This document shows, piece after piece, positions 24,226-33,232 of a DNA stretch of 64,000 nt; positions within the stretch are counted from its first letter, which is position 1, and every line of letters begins with the position of its first letter. The DNA comes from Paenibacillus ginsengarvi. Lineage in GTDB: Bacteria > Bacillota > Bacilli > Paenibacillales > NBRC-103111. The stretch covers positions 36,604 to 100,603 of the forward strand of contig NZ_RBAH01000031.1 of NCBI RefSeq assembly GCF_003626695.1. The letters run 5' to 3'. Under the pieces are notes generated by a model. That model worked only from the letters and a program-made list of their open reading frames with translations. It did not search any database and was not told the DNA's origin. The translations under genes were made by a program, and so were the position numbers.

Positions 24226-25266
24226 TTGAGCTACAATCTATACGAATTGAATCAAAAGGACCTTCCGAAGCTGCTTGACGGGGTAGAGGACGCCAAGGAT
24301 TGGCTAACCAAACGAAGCAGGATTAAACAGCAATGGCTGGAGTTCATCGGCGGGATACCCGAACGCGTCCCGGTTTCCTACAAAGTTCTGAGCGAAACGA
24401 AGGAGTGCGATCATACTCGGATTCATATCAGGTACGATACGGTATACGGAGATACGGTTACCGCCTACTTATTGATACCGGATGATTCTGTGAACGGTAA
24501 GGATCAGGACGGAAGACGCCCGGGAATACTTGCCCTTCATGGTACGCAGGAATTAGGTAAAGAACATTACGCCACATTAAATGGGGGGGAAAACAGGCGT
24601 TACGGAATGCAACTCGTCTCGAGAGGTTATATTGTGCTCGTACCGGATGCGCTCACTGCCGGGGAACGGATATATAAAGGGTTTGCGAGTTTCCACAGCA
24701 AGCCGTTCTACGAACAGCATCCGGATTGGACTACCGTTGGTAAAAACATAGTGGATCATATGCAGGGAGTGGATCTGCTCTGTTCGCTGGATCGCGTGAA
24801 TGCCGAACGCATCGGAGTGATCGGCCTGTCTTTTGGCGGGTATAACTCTTATTTCCTGGCTGGGCTTGACGAGCGGATTCGGGCTTCTGTTAATATTTGC
24901 GGGTTCAGTCCCTTTTATGGCGATCCTCGGCCGACCCATTGGGGCGTTCGCAACTGGTATACGCATTTACCGAAAATTACAGCCTATTTGAGCCGGTACG
25001 AGGTTCCGTTCGATTTTCATGAAATCGCGGCTCTGACTGCTCCTGTTCCTTCGTTCCACTACTTTGCCCAAGGCGATAAGATTTTTCCCCACTGGCAAGC
25101 GATCGGCGCATGTATGGTGGAGCTGCACGAGCTGTATCGTTTTCTAGAGTCGGAGGATCGGTTTCAGGCGGTCATGACGACAGGAGGGCATGATTTCCCG
25201 ACGGAAATTCGCGGCATGGCGTTTGCGTTTTTGGACCGCTGGCTAACGGACAATACCGCGCGATAA
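24226..25266 (+). CDS. Alpha/beta hydrolase (acetyl xylan esterase/DLH-like)
   Basis: A 346-residue cytoplasmic esterase. The core strand GILALHGTQELGKEHY gives the oxyanion region, and ERIGVIGLSFGGYNSYFLAG holds the nucleophile Ser in GLSFGG. An Asp-bearing loop and GGHDFPTEIRGMAFAFLDRW with the catalytic His close the triad. The start is TTG 24226 after AAAGGAGGAGT. It follows the binding-protein gene by 18 bases, so they form an operon. A role in removing acyl groups from imported oligosaccharide is an inference. Confidence 0.8.
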   Translation: MSYNLYELNQKDLPKLLDGVEDAKDWLTKRSRIKQQWLEFIGGIPERVPVSYKVLSETKECDHTRIHIRYDTVYGDTVTAYLLIPDDSVNGKDQDGRRPGILALHGTQELGKEHYATLNGGENRRYGMQLVSRGYIVLVPDALTAGERIYKGFASFHSKPFYEQHPDWTTVGKNIVDHMQGVDLLCSLDRVNAERIGVIGLSFGGYNSYFLAGLDERIRASVNICGFSPFYGDPRPTHWGVRNWYTHLPKITAYLSRYEVPFDFHEIAALTAPVPSFHYFAQGDKIFPHWQAIGACMVELHELYRFLESEDRFQAVMTTGGHDFPTEIRGMAFAFLDRWLTDNTAR

Positions 25267-25321
25267 TCAGCGGATACAGTCTAACATACTATCAAGCCGG
25301 GATAACCAGCGCAATACCGAT

Positions 25322-25352
25322 AAACTGTTGCCATCCAGCAACAGTTTTTTGC
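25322..25352 (+). terminator. Rho-independent terminator
   Basis: AAACTGTTGC (25322-25331) pairs perfectly with GCAACAGTTT (25338-25347), followed by TTT. It closes the lipoprotein-esterase operon. Confidence 0.85.
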
Positions 25353-25475
25353 TCTTTGCGAAGAAGGGCAAGCTGGGAATTTTACATTGCTTGGCAGCAA
25401 CCTGATGTGGTAGAAATGACTTAAGACCGTCGTAATGTATAACGGTTGCGTACACAGGAACAGGAGGATCACCAG

Positions 25476-26258
25476 ATGGAGCTCGTCACACGTTATTACG
25501 ATACCGACCTTGTATTAAAACGTGCAGTGGATATCGCGCTGCCGGAAGCGGCCGGTCGGCGCACGGCCCTCTTCTATATTCATGGCGGCGGGTGGCATAC
25601 CGGGGCAAGAGATTCTTTTCATTCGCATCTTCAGCATTTTTCCCGCAAAGGTTATGTTTGCGCTTCAGCAGGCTACCGCCTTGCGCCAGGCGCCAAGATG
25701 GCTGACCAAATGCGCGACCTTGTTGCCGGATATGAGACCTTTCTGGCTTACATACGCGAAAGCGGGCTGAGTATCGACCGTGTCGTCGTACTTGGAAGCT
25801 CGGCCGGCGCACACCTGGCCTCCCTGCTGGCGCTCACTTCCCCAAGCGAATGGACAGGAGCAACGCATCAAGACTGGCTGAAGCCGTCCGCGTGTGTGTC
25901 CATTAACGGGCCTGGCACGTTGGAGCAATGGGAGCCTATGCATGAAGGGATCAAGAAAGATATTGAAGTTGCGGCCGGTGAGGTTTACGGTCAAAACCCC
26001 TCGTTGTTCCGGCAATTGTCTCCGATCGCTCGGGTCGACGCCAATGCAACCGATTTTTTGTTTCTGATCGTAGGCAAGGAGCAGTTTTTCCCTCACTCGT
26101 TCATTTATGAGATGAGCGACAAGCTGAAAGGGTATGGCAAACGCTCTGAAGTGACACTTTTTCCGGAGGCGGAGCATGGCTTTTTCTACGGAGTGAACAG
26201 TCCGCAACAACGAGAAGCGCTCACTGTGTTGGAGCCGTTCCTTGCCTTATACGAATAG
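25476..26258 (+). CDS. Alpha/beta hydrolase, esterase with HGGGW motif
   Basis: A 260-residue esterase of the hormone-sensitive-lipase/BD-FAE kind. ALFYIHGGGWHTGARDSFHS gives the HGGG oxyanion motif, VVVLGSSAGAHLASLLAL the nucleophile Ser, and FPEAEHGFFYG the catalytic His. The ATG at 25476 follows AGGAGGATCACC. A terminator separates it from the preceding esterase operon, and the kinase-like gene follows after five bases. Substrate unknown; carbohydrate ester or peptide derivatives are plausible. Confidence 0.85.
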   Translation: MELVTRYYDTDLVLKRAVDIALPEAAGRRTALFYIHGGGWHTGARDSFHSHLQHFSRKGYVCASAGYRLAPGAKMADQMRDLVAGYETFLAYIRESGLSIDRVVVLGSSAGAHLASLLALTSPSEWTGATHQDWLKPSACVSINGPGTLEQWEPMHEGIKKDIEVAAGEVYGQNPSLFRQLSPIARVDANATDFLFLIVGKEQFFPHSFIYEMSDKLKGYGKRSEVTLFPEAEHGFFYGVNSPQQREALTVLEPFLALYE

Positions 26259-26263
26259 TTGTT

Positions 26264-26914
26264 ATGCCGCTGATAAGTATAGAAGGGCCAAGTGCTGTTG
26301 GCAAGACGTCAACCTGCAAGCAACTATCCAAGCATTTTGATGTTTTTACAATACCAGAAGTGATAAGAAAACCGACTCCAAATCTAAATGCTTACGAGCG
26401 AGCGATCCATTATCTCAACATAGAAGTTCAGCGTTGGGAACTGGCTCAGGAGAAGTTGCAACTCCATGAACTAGTCGTTTTGGATAGCGATCCGTTCAAA
26501 CCGCTGTGGTTCAATTGGTCCTTTCATTATGAGAATTGTTTAGCGTTAGATGAGCTTGCGTTGTTTTATAGGGAAAAACTAGAGCAGCGATCTATTGGAT
26601 TCGCAGATGGGTACATACTTCTAAACGCCACCGAACAAGAATTGCGAAGCAGAAAGACGAATGACCCGACTAGAGAGCGGATGGAATTCGATCATTTATT
26701 AAGAATAAATAAACCGAGAGAGGCTTATTATTCGCAGATCAACCATTGGTTCCATGGTTATGTCTATAAGTTCGATGCGATAAGTATCGAGCAAAATGTC
26801 AAAAACATTAGCGACGTGGTGCCGAAATTCAAGCAACCGTCGGATCATCCTTTTTCGCTTCATTTAGTGGATTCGATTGTTCACTGGTTACGCACGACTC
26901 CGCCGCCGCTCTAA
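26264..26914 (+). CDS. P-loop kinase-like protein
   Basis: A 216-residue protein with an N-terminal Walker A motif, ISIEGPSAVGKTSTCKQL, as in thymidylate and nucleoside kinases. VVLDSDPFKPLWFNWSF could be the Walker B/DR-type strand, and the Arg-rich RSRKTNDPTRER region resembles a lid. I cannot name the substrate. The ATG at 26264 lies five bases after the esterase stop with no clear ribosome site, so it probably depends on translational coupling. Confidence 0.7.
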   Translation: MPLISIEGPSAVGKTSTCKQLSKHFDVFTIPEVIRKPTPNLNAYERAIHYLNIEVQRWELAQEKLQLHELVVLDSDPFKPLWFNWSFHYENCLALDELALFYREKLEQRSIGFADGYILLNATEQELRSRKTNDPTRERMEFDHLLRINKPREAYYSQINHWFHGYVYKFDAISIEQNVKNISDVVPKFKQPSDHPFSLHLVDSIVHWLRTTPPPL

Positions 26915-26944
26915 GCTTTATGTGATTGACCTTCGCAAGAACGA

Positions 26945-26973
26945 TTGTTAATTGTCGGAATATTTGCTATAAT
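26945..26973 (+). promoter_or_regulatory. Promoter of the riboswitch-glyA transcript
   Basis: TTGTTA (26945-26950), a 17-base spacer and a perfect TATAAT (26968-26973) stand just upstream of the riboswitch. Confidence 0.75.
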
Positions 26974-26991
26974 AAGACTAATTAAAAGGTA

Positions 26992-27060
26992 CTGCGTGTG
27001 ACTGGCGGAGCATGGGGAACCATGAGGAAGCGCGCGGGGTATGTGCCGTACGCCTGGGCG
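26992..27060 (+). promoter_or_regulatory. ZTP (pfl-type) riboswitch aptamer
   Basis: GCGTGTGACTGGCGGA begins the element, GGGGAACC lies in the middle, and CCGTACGCCTGGGC closes it. These are the conserved 5' and 3' blocks of the pfl motif, which binds ZTP/ZMP and turns on one-carbon and purine genes when 10-formyl-tetrahydrofolate is short. It sits between a good promoter and a terminator, directly ahead of glyA, a known target class. Confidence 0.8.
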
Positions 27061-27100
27061 AGAGTGGTTAATCTTCGGATTAAGCGCTCTTTTTTGTTTT
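27061..27100 (+). terminator. Riboswitch expression-platform terminator
   Basis: AGAGTGGTTAATC (27061-27073) pairs with GATTAAGCGCTCT (27078-27090) around TTCG with one mismatch and one G-T pair, followed by TTTTTGTTTT. The stem starts immediately after the last conserved aptamer block, as expected for ligand-controlled termination. Confidence 0.85.
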
Positions 27101-27136
27101 CCCCATTCAAGCCTCATAAAGGAGAGTTGATCGAAA

Positions 27137-28447
27137 GTGGAAACGATTCAGTCGTATTTAAACCAGCACGACCCCGAGGTAGCGGCAGTTTTGGATGCGG
27201 AAAGTATTCGTCAAAAAAGCACGCTATCGCTCATCCCGTCGGAGAACTATACCTCCATGGCGGTCCGGCTGGCGCTGGCCTCTTCGTTTACGAACAAGTA
27301 TGCCGAAGGTTATCCGTATTTTTGGGAAAACGGCGAACGGAGCATGCAGAAAAACGGGCGGTACTACCGCGGGCAGGCGAACACGAACGACATAGAGCGT
27401 TTGGCCATCGAAAGGGCGCTGAAGCTGTTTACGCCGAATCCGCAAGCGTATCATGCCAATGTACAGCCCTTGAGCGGCTCGCCAGCCAATCTTGCGGTGC
27501 TGCATGCATTTTTGAAGCCGGGGGATACGTTTCTCGGGCTTTCGCTCGACTACGGTGGACATTTGACCCACGGGCATCGCGTCAACATAACGGGCGCCTC
27601 CTATCGAGCCGTTTCCTACCGGCTGAACGCCGACTACGAGCTGGACTACGACGAAATCCGCGAGCTGGCCCGCCTCCATTCGCCCAAGCTGATCATCTGC
27701 GGGGCGACGGCTTATCCGCTGCAGATCGATTTTCAGCGCTTGGGGGAAATCGCCAGAGAGGCCGGGGCGCTGCTTGTCGCCGACATCGCTCACATTTGCG
27801 GGCTGTGCGTGACCGGGCATCACCCCCATCCGTTCCCGCATGCCGATCTAGTCACCACGACCACGCACAAAATGCTGCGCGGACCGAGAGCCGGACTCAT
27901 CCTGTGCAAAAAAGAGCTAGGTCCGGCGATTGACCAAGCGGTATTTCCGGGACTTCAAGGAGGACCGCACATGAATACGGTCGCTGCCATGGCAATCGCC
28001 TTCCGTGAAGCGATGAGTGAGGATTACAAGATGTACGCCGGGCAGATTGTCCGCAATGCGAAGACGTTGGCGGAGGTTTTGCAGGCAGAGGGCTTCAGTC
28101 TGATGGGCGGACGAACGGAGAATCACCTGCTGCTTCTCGATATCGTTCATTCGGATAACGGGCTGGCTGCCAAGGATGGGCATTGGCTTTCTATTCGCTG
28201 GGAACGGGCCGGCCTCATTGCTAACAAAAACGCCGTGCCTGGCGACAAAAAGCCCTGGTACCCATCCGGCATGCGGCTTGGCACGCCGGCTGTAACGACG
28301 CTGGGAATGAAAGAAGTGGAAATGCGGCAAGTTGGGGATTGGATCGTACGTGCCACTCGCGGGGCGGATAACGATGCCGAGCTGGAGCGAATCCGCGTAG
28401 AAATCGCTTCTATGATGGAGCGGTTTGCACCGAGGCAATTCGTTTGA
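27137..28447 (+). CDS. glyA: Serine hydroxymethyltransferase, divergent form
   Basis: A 436-residue PLP enzyme converting serine and tetrahydrofolate to glycine and methylene-tetrahydrofolate. The N-terminal STLSLIPSENYTSMAVRLAL replaces the usual LIASEN block. YAEGYP, VQPLSGSPANLAVLHAFL and the PLP lysine Lys245 in TTTTHKMLRGPR are intact, as is VFPGLQGGPH. It is longer and less standard than housekeeping Bacillales GlyA, so it may be a second copy or a relative with altered specificity. The GTG at 27137 follows AAAGGAGAGT. It is controlled by the ZTP-type riboswitch upstream. Confidence 0.85.
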   Translation: METIQSYLNQHDPEVAAVLDAESIRQKSTLSLIPSENYTSMAVRLALASSFTNKYAEGYPYFWENGERSMQKNGRYYRGQANTNDIERLAIERALKLFTPNPQAYHANVQPLSGSPANLAVLHAFLKPGDTFLGLSLDYGGHLTHGHRVNITGASYRAVSYRLNADYELDYDEIRELARLHSPKLIICGATAYPLQIDFQRLGEIAREAGALLVADIAHICGLCVTGHHPHPFPHADLVTTTTHKMLRGPRAGLILCKKELGPAIDQAVFPGLQGGPHMNTVAAMAIAFREAMSEDYKMYAGQIVRNAKTLAEVLQAEGFSLMGGRTENHLLLLDIVHSDNGLAAKDGHWLSIRWERAGLIANKNAVPGDKKPWYPSGMRLGTPAVTTLGMKEVEMRQVGDWIVRATRGADNDAELERIRVEIASMMERFAPRQFV

Positions 28448-28622
28448 GATGTAGGCGAGCATGGTCTGCAACAGTAGGATAAGTACGTGACGTTCAGGGC
28501 TGCCGGAAGATAGGCGGCCCTTGGAGTTTAACAGGCGATGAACGGAGGAATCAAGGAGAAACTTTCAATGCAACGGGAACCATTTATTGGTATAATTATG
28601 GATTAATAGGTGAGGTGATGGA

Positions 28623-29507
28623 GTGATTATTCGTGGAACAAACATTTACGTTGAGGATGAAGGAGATAAAGAGGCGCGGGCTCTATTATTTTTGCACGGG
28701 GGACCTGGTGAAGGATGTTTGATCCATTCAAGTATCCATAAAGATCAGTTTAAACAAAACTATCGTTGGGTTTCATTGGATCAGCGAGGGGTACTCCGTT
28801 CCGAGAGCCTCCACGAAGATGAAGATTTGAAATTAGTAGACCTGGTTCACGATCTCGAAGAAATAAGGATTCAACTCCAAATTGAAAAATGGGTGATTTG
28901 GGGACATTCATTTGGCGGACTATTAGCCCTACTCTACGAAAGAACATTTCCCGATTCTGTCATATCTATTGTTTTTGAGTGTCCAAGCTTTGATTTTGAT
29001 TTATCCCTGCAGTCGCTACTTCAGGGAGCGGCTGAACAATTTAAGAGCTCAGGAAACGAGGACTTCTCATTAAAATGCAGGCAGTATAGCAGAGGCAATT
29101 ATTCACCAGATGAAAGACTTCAGGCATTTCTGGACTTAGGTCAGCAGCTTCCTGATCGAAGTAAGTTATACATACATAACCCACACAATATTCCACCCGT
29201 TACCTATCCTCAGGAGATTCAAAAGATGCAGGGAAAATCTATAAGGCACCTGGAAAAGCTCAGGCAAGAGGGAAAGATGTATGACTCACTTCTTCCTGTT
29301 TTATCGGATATTACTGTCCCTACCCTTCTAATAAAAGGTGCATATGATTTAGTTACTTGTTCAACGCACGTAGAGGCCTATCAACAAAGTGTTTCAACAA
29401 AGGGGAAAGTGCTTATTTTTAATCAATCGGGTCATAATCCATCATGGGAAGAATCCGTTCAATTTTCGCTTGCAGTAAGTGATTTTATTAAAGAAACCTA
29501 CAGATAA
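28623..29507 (+). CDS. Alpha/beta hydrolase, proline iminopeptidase-like
   Basis: A 294-residue S33-type hydrolase. LLFLHGGPGEGCLIHSS gives the HGGPG oxyanion motif, VSLDQRGVLRS the DQRG motif, and WVIWGHSFGGLLALLYE the nucleophile Ser. Asp lies in LLIKGAYDLVT and His in NQSGHNPSWE. These motifs are those of prolyl iminopeptidases, although many family members act on other substrates. The GTG at 28623 overlaps the tail of an AGGTGATGGAG site. AT-rich by eye, unlike the preceding glyA. Confidence 0.8.
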   Translation: MIIRGTNIYVEDEGDKEARALLFLHGGPGEGCLIHSSIHKDQFKQNYRWVSLDQRGVLRSESLHEDEDLKLVDLVHDLEEIRIQLQIEKWVIWGHSFGGLLALLYERTFPDSVISIVFECPSFDFDLSLQSLLQGAAEQFKSSGNEDFSLKCRQYSRGNYSPDERLQAFLDLGQQLPDRSKLYIHNPHNIPPVTYPQEIQKMQGKSIRHLEKLRQEGKMYDSLLPVLSDITVPTLLIKGAYDLVTCSTHVEAYQQSVSTKGKVLIFNQSGHNPSWEESVQFSLAVSDFIKETYR

Positions 29508-29531
29508 ATCGTTGTGGGAGGAATCGACTTT

Positions 29532-29915
29532 ATGAGCGGGGAAAGCGTCCAGCCGGTTAAGAGCGAGCAGGAGATTCAGTCTAAGGTGAACGAAATCGTA
29601 GGCGGTTATCCAGAGGTATCCATAGTGCGGGATGGCTTCCATTCCATTTTGTTCAAAGTAAGGAAAAAGTCTTTTGTAAGAATTGCGGGCGATCAGAATA
29701 ACGGTTACTTTCTATGCTTCAAGTCAACCCTCGAAAACCAAGAAATTCTTATTCGACAGGCGACTTACTGGAAAACGGCCTACTTTGGGCAGTATGGGTG
29801 GGTATCTACATGGGCGAATCAGCCAGACAGCGGGGAGGAGTTAAAGCCATTGCTTTTTGAAGCGTATTGTCTATCTGCACCTCAAAGTCTGGTGAAACCA
29901 TTCATTCAAAAATAA
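29532..29915 (+). CDS. MmcQ/YjbR-like protein
   Basis: A 127-residue protein resembling the MmcQ/YjbR family, a double-wing DNA-binding-like fold of unknown role. Visible blocks are FHSILFKVRKKSFVRIAGD, YFLCFKSTLENQEILI and a late YFGQYGWVST, which match the strand-helix pattern of the family. The ATG at 29532 lies 12 bases after GGGAGGAA. It follows the iminopeptidase-like gene by 24 bases and is probably cotranscribed. Confidence 0.65.
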   Translation: MSGESVQPVKSEQEIQSKVNEIVGGYPEVSIVRDGFHSILFKVRKKSFVRIAGDQNNGYFLCFKSTLENQEILIRQATYWKTAYFGQYGWVSTWANQPDSGEELKPLLFEAYCLSAPQSLVKPFIQK

Positions 29916-30011
29916 GGTTTCAAGTGGTGCAGGGCAAGCCAACCATCGCCATAGGGACTTGACACCTCTTCTGGGTTCTGATACTTTTACATCTGTAAGC
30001 GTATTCTGACC

Positions 30012-30037
30012 AATCGCATCAGCGATTTCTTTTTTTG
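30012..30037 (+). terminator. Rho-independent terminator
   Basis: AATCGC (30012-30017) pairs with GCGATT (30022-30027) around ATCA, followed by TCTTTTTTT. It ends the 28.6-29.9 kb transcript. The rest of the 300-base gap before the GDSL gene shows only AT-rich sequence with the short repeat TGTTCT/AGAACA. Confidence 0.7.
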
Positions 30038-30214
30038 TTCTAATAAAAGAACATTGTTCTTTATTGTTGAACGAAATATCATCTTGTTGAAGCGACCGAT
30101 AAGCGCAGTGTAACGTATGGAGGCACGGTACTATTGAATGGGAAGAGCGTCTTGCAAGTGTTTTAATAGAAGGTTTTGTATCTCGATATTGAACAAAAAG
30201 CGAGGGGAAGTTTC

Positions 30215-30910
30215 ATGTACGCACTACCGTTTCGACAAGGGGATAAGATCGTTTTTATAGGAGACAGCATAACAGACAAGGGACGCAAAACCGATCCGCT
30301 GCAATTGGGCGGCGGTTATGTGCGAGTCCTGCACGATTATATGTGGACGGCGCACCCGGACAAAACGTTGACGATTATTAACGAAGGGACAAGCGGCAAT
30401 CGGGTGACCGATCTGCAGCGGCGATGGCAGTTGGATGTACTGGATCACAAGCCGGATTGGTTGTCCGTCTCGATCGGCATTAACGACGTATGGCGGCAGC
30501 TTGACGCTGCGCACGGGGAGCAGGTATATCCCGACCAGTTCGAAGCCGTTTTCCGGGAACTGCTGCAAACAGCGGTGCGAGAGACCGGATGCAGACTGAT
30601 CCTGATGCAGCCGACAGTTATCAAGGAAATCACCGGTTCTACCGGAAACGAATTGCTGCGGCCGTACATCGCGATTGTCAATCGACTGGCAAACGAATTC
30701 GATGCGATTCTCGTTCGCACGCACGAGGCGTTTCAAGCGCAGTTGGCACGCCAAACCGGCAAACCGCTGACGACAGACGGCGTACATATGACGACACACG
30801 GCGATATGCTGATGGCCGTGACATGGCTGGATGCGGTTTCGCAGGCCGCCAAACCGCAAGAGTCAGTGTGTGAAGAAGCGAGAGAAAGCGCGCCGACCTT
30901 CAAGCGGTGA
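30215..30910 (+). CDS. SGNH/GDSL-family hydrolase
   Basis: A 231-residue esterase of the SGNH fold. Block I is KIVFIGDSITDKGRKTD (nucleophile Ser in GDSI), block II has Gly in NEGTSGNRVTDLQ, block III is LSVSIGINDVWRQL (Asn) and block V is TTDGVHMTTHGDMLMA (Asp and His). Such enzymes often remove acetyl groups from plant polysaccharides. There is no signal peptide, so it acts on imported fragments. The ATG at 30215 follows GAGGGGAAG. It is monocistronic and flanked by terminators. Confidence 0.9.
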   Translation: MYALPFRQGDKIVFIGDSITDKGRKTDPLQLGGGYVRVLHDYMWTAHPDKTLTIINEGTSGNRVTDLQRRWQLDVLDHKPDWLSVSIGINDVWRQLDAAHGEQVYPDQFEAVFRELLQTAVRETGCRLILMQPTVIKEITGSTGNELLRPYIAIVNRLANEFDAILVRTHEAFQAQLARQTGKPLTTDGVHMTTHGDMLMAVTWLDAVSQAAKPQESVCEEARESAPTFKR

Positions 30911-30952
30911 TCAACATCAAGAAAGATTAGGCTCAAAAAAGTACATTATTTG

Positions 30953-30997
30953 CCAAAAAACGCTCCACCGCCCGCCTGCGGTTGGAGCGTTTTTTGG
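30953..30997. terminator. Long bidirectional-looking terminator
   Basis: CCAAAAAACGCTCCACCGC (30953-30971) pairs with GCGGTTGGAGCGTTTTTTGG (30978-30997) with one extra base. It has an A-run on the left and a T-run on the right. Confidence 0.85.
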
Positions 30998-31183
30998 CAT
31001 GCACTCCGTTCGTATATCCGGGTCAGCTCACCCCTCAATCCATCGGGTAATAGGGGAAAGTTAAAGCAGTAGTTGACTTGACCGTTAGTGAACTTTAAGA
31101 TGATATCGACCCCGGCGGGCAGTTACGATACGACTCTCACCGCAGGTCACTCAGAGAATAACAAGCTAAGGAGCTCACCAAGA

Positions 31184-32422
31184 GTGGAACAAAGCAAAGG
31201 CAAGTTGAACAAGATTTACGCCATGCAGCTGGCAACCATATTTATTGGATTCATCATCTTCGGATTCTCGGAAAATATTAAAGGACCGGCCATACCGCGC
31301 ATTCAATTCGATTTTATGCTGAATGAATCCGAGCTCGGCACTTTGTTATCCTTAAACTCCCTGGGCTATTTGATAGCCTGTTCCTTTACCGCTTATTTGA
31401 CCAAAATATGGGGGATCAAATGGGTAACCGTTGCCGCGTTCGCCTCTATGGCCCTATCCGGCGTCTTGATTTTCTTCTCCCATCATTTTGCGATGTTCTC
31501 GACATCCTATTTCCTGATGTACATCGGCAACGGGATGCTGGAAATTGGCTTGGCCATTCTAAGCGCCCGGATTTTCGTGAAAAACACGGGAACGATGATG
31601 AATATGACGCATGGCTTCTACGGCCTGAGCTCGACGGTAGCTCCGCTTCTGGCAACTGGCCTGATGAAGGTGACGATTGCGGGTCACACGCTGGATTGGC
31701 GCGGGATGTATCTGCTGGTGCTGCTATTGTCCGTCATCCCGATTGTGATTGCTTTGTTCAGTACATTCCCGGGTGATGATATTTCCCACGAAGATCGGAT
31801 TCCTTTAAAAGCTTTGCTAAGAGACCGCGTATTATGGCTAATGGTACTGGTGCTTACGTTTGGTGTTGTATCCGAATTGGCCGTCGGCGGCTGGCTCGTT
31901 AATTTCCTGGAGAAGGCTTATGGCTGGGATACCGTTCATGCTTCCGGGATGCTGTCCGTCTTCTTTTTATGCTTCGCGCTGGCCCGGCTGCTGCTTGGTC
32001 CGCTAACCGATCGGATAGGCTTTGTAGTCTCTCTCGTGATCTTCTCGGGATTTTCGGCATTGTGTACCTTTGTGGCCCTAGCAGGCGGCGAAGGGGTTGC
32101 GTTCTTGTTTGCCGTTTCCGGTGCGGGCATTGCGATGATTTATCCGACCGTGATGGCGTTTGTCGCGAAGCGATATCCAAAGGGCAGCGATACGGCTATT
32201 ACGTTCACTGTAACGTTGATGGGATTGGGTAGTGTGATCGGCAACTATCTCATCGGGGGAGTTATCGAGCTTGTCAAATACTTGGTTGGCGAGGAATCGC
32301 CCACAAGCCTGCTCCGCGGACTTCAAGCGGGCTACGGCTTCATAGGATTATGTGCAGCATTATGTGCTATAACCGGAATTATTTTGTACGTGCATTTGTA
32401 TAGAAGGAAAGAAGTCATCTGA
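31184..32422 (+). CDS. MFS transporter
   Basis: A 412-residue major facilitator with 12 hydrophobic segments. The pattern resembles the sugar:proton (FucP-like) branch: FGFSENIKGPAIPRIQFDFM early, then LGTLLSLNSLGYLIACSFTA. The short RLLLGPLTDRIG loop after segment 8 is the second-half signature. I start at GTG 31184, ten bases after AAGGAG; an in-frame GTG at 31088 would add an unlikely hydrophilic leader. The substrate is not readable. A GDSL hydrolase lies upstream and an unknown anchored protein downstream. Confidence 0.8.
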   Translation: MEQSKGKLNKIYAMQLATIFIGFIIFGFSENIKGPAIPRIQFDFMLNESELGTLLSLNSLGYLIACSFTAYLTKIWGIKWVTVAAFASMALSGVLIFFSHHFAMFSTSYFLMYIGNGMLEIGLAILSARIFVKNTGTMMNMTHGFYGLSSTVAPLLATGLMKVTIAGHTLDWRGMYLLVLLLSVIPIVIALFSTFPGDDISHEDRIPLKALLRDRVLWLMVLVLTFGVVSELAVGGWLVNFLEKAYGWDTVHASGMLSVFFLCFALARLLLGPLTDRIGFVVSLVIFSGFSALCTFVALAGGEGVAFLFAVSGAGIAMIYPTVMAFVAKRYPKGSDTAITFTVTLMGLGSVIGNYLIGGVIELVKYLVGEESPTSLLRGLQAGYGFIGLCAALCAITGIILYVHLYRRKEVI

Positions 32423-32453
32423 ATTATCATTCGATGCGATTGGGGGAGGGGTA

Positions 32454-32945
32454 GTGAGGGCTGGCAGATTTAGCATATTAGGTACCATATTGGTTCTGGT
32501 ACTTGCTTGGTTGATCTGGGAACAGCATAGTACTGAAGAGGAATTTCTCCATCATCAGCGTATTGAAGAAAATGAGATTAAGGAAGTAATTGTATGGGGC
32601 GAACTGTATCGGAATAAGGGGAATGGGGTGGGGAGCATTGAAAGACCGCAAAGGCGTGTTACTGAACAGGAAACAAAGCAAATAATTGCGGCTTTCAATA
32701 AGATTCGGAGTGAAACAGTAACGATTGAGAATCATCAACCTCAAACGAAATTTATAGCGGGCATTGCATTTTACATGAAAAGCGATGGGAGGATGATAAA
32801 TATATGGTACAGAGATTCAGGAGAAACCGTATATGTTTCAAAAAATAGTAACAAAAAATCAATATACTACTCCATAAACGAGCCGGATATACAGGATTTT
32901 TTTGATTCTTATATCAGTGATTTCTTGAAAGAAAGTTCCGAATAA
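32454..32945 (+). CDS. Hypothetical membrane-anchored protein
   Basis: A 163-residue protein with one N-terminal hydrophobic segment (FSILGTILVLVLAWLIW, about residues 6-22) and a hydrophilic domain outside. I do not recognise the family. The external part has alternating strands (EIKEVIVWGELYR, GIAFYMKSDGRMINIWYRD), consistent with a small sensor-like or binding domain. The GTG at 32454 follows GGGGGAGGGG. It lies 31 bases after the MFS gene and ends in a terminator. Confidence 0.6.
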   Translation: MRAGRFSILGTILVLVLAWLIWEQHSTEEEFLHHQRIEENEIKEVIVWGELYRNKGNGVGSIERPQRRVTEQETKQIIAAFNKIRSETVTIENHQPQTKFIAGIAFYMKSDGRMINIWYRDSGETVYVSKNSNKKSIYYSINEPDIQDFFDSYISDFLKESSE

Positions 32946-32977
32946 AGGTTTATCCCTCTCCTACATATACATCCCCT

Positions 32978-33012
32978 TAAGACCGGCCGCCGAATGTTTC
33001 GGCGGTCTTTTG
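32978..33012 (+). terminator. Rho-independent terminator
   Basis: AAGACCGGCCGCCGAA (32979-32994) pairs with TTCGGCGGTCTTTT (32998-33011) apart from a two-base bulge, and the T-run follows. Confidence 0.7.
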
Positions 33013-33062
33013 CCTTATGCCCAGCGAACATCACGAATGCCGGAAAGTAAATGATTCATATT

Positions 33063-33100
33063 CCGTCATGGATGTTGAAATTCCGACATACCATTTCCCG
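33063..33100 (+). promoter_or_regulatory. Candidate YesN-type operator, copy upstream of the kinase gene
   Basis: CCGTCATGGATGTTGAAAT (33063-33081) followed by TCCGACATACCATTTCCCG recurs nearly unchanged at 35718-35754, upstream of the solute-binding gene. Two copies in front of two functionally linked genes suggest a common regulator. Confidence 0.6.
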
Positions 33101-33232
33101 CATGGATTCCAGTTTAATAGAAATGTTCGTGGCAAGCATCTGGCGGTGGGCACGGCTATGTCCTTATCAGAGGATACGGCCCCATGCGCGTAGAATGAAA
33201 TAAGCATCCCGATTTCAGCAGCGGAGGGCATT

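Noticed and set aside
26998..27933. A 311-codon plus-strand frame overlapping the riboswitch and glyA
   Set aside because: It runs through the aptamer and terminator and out of frame through glyA, and the product is Arg/Ala-rich noise.
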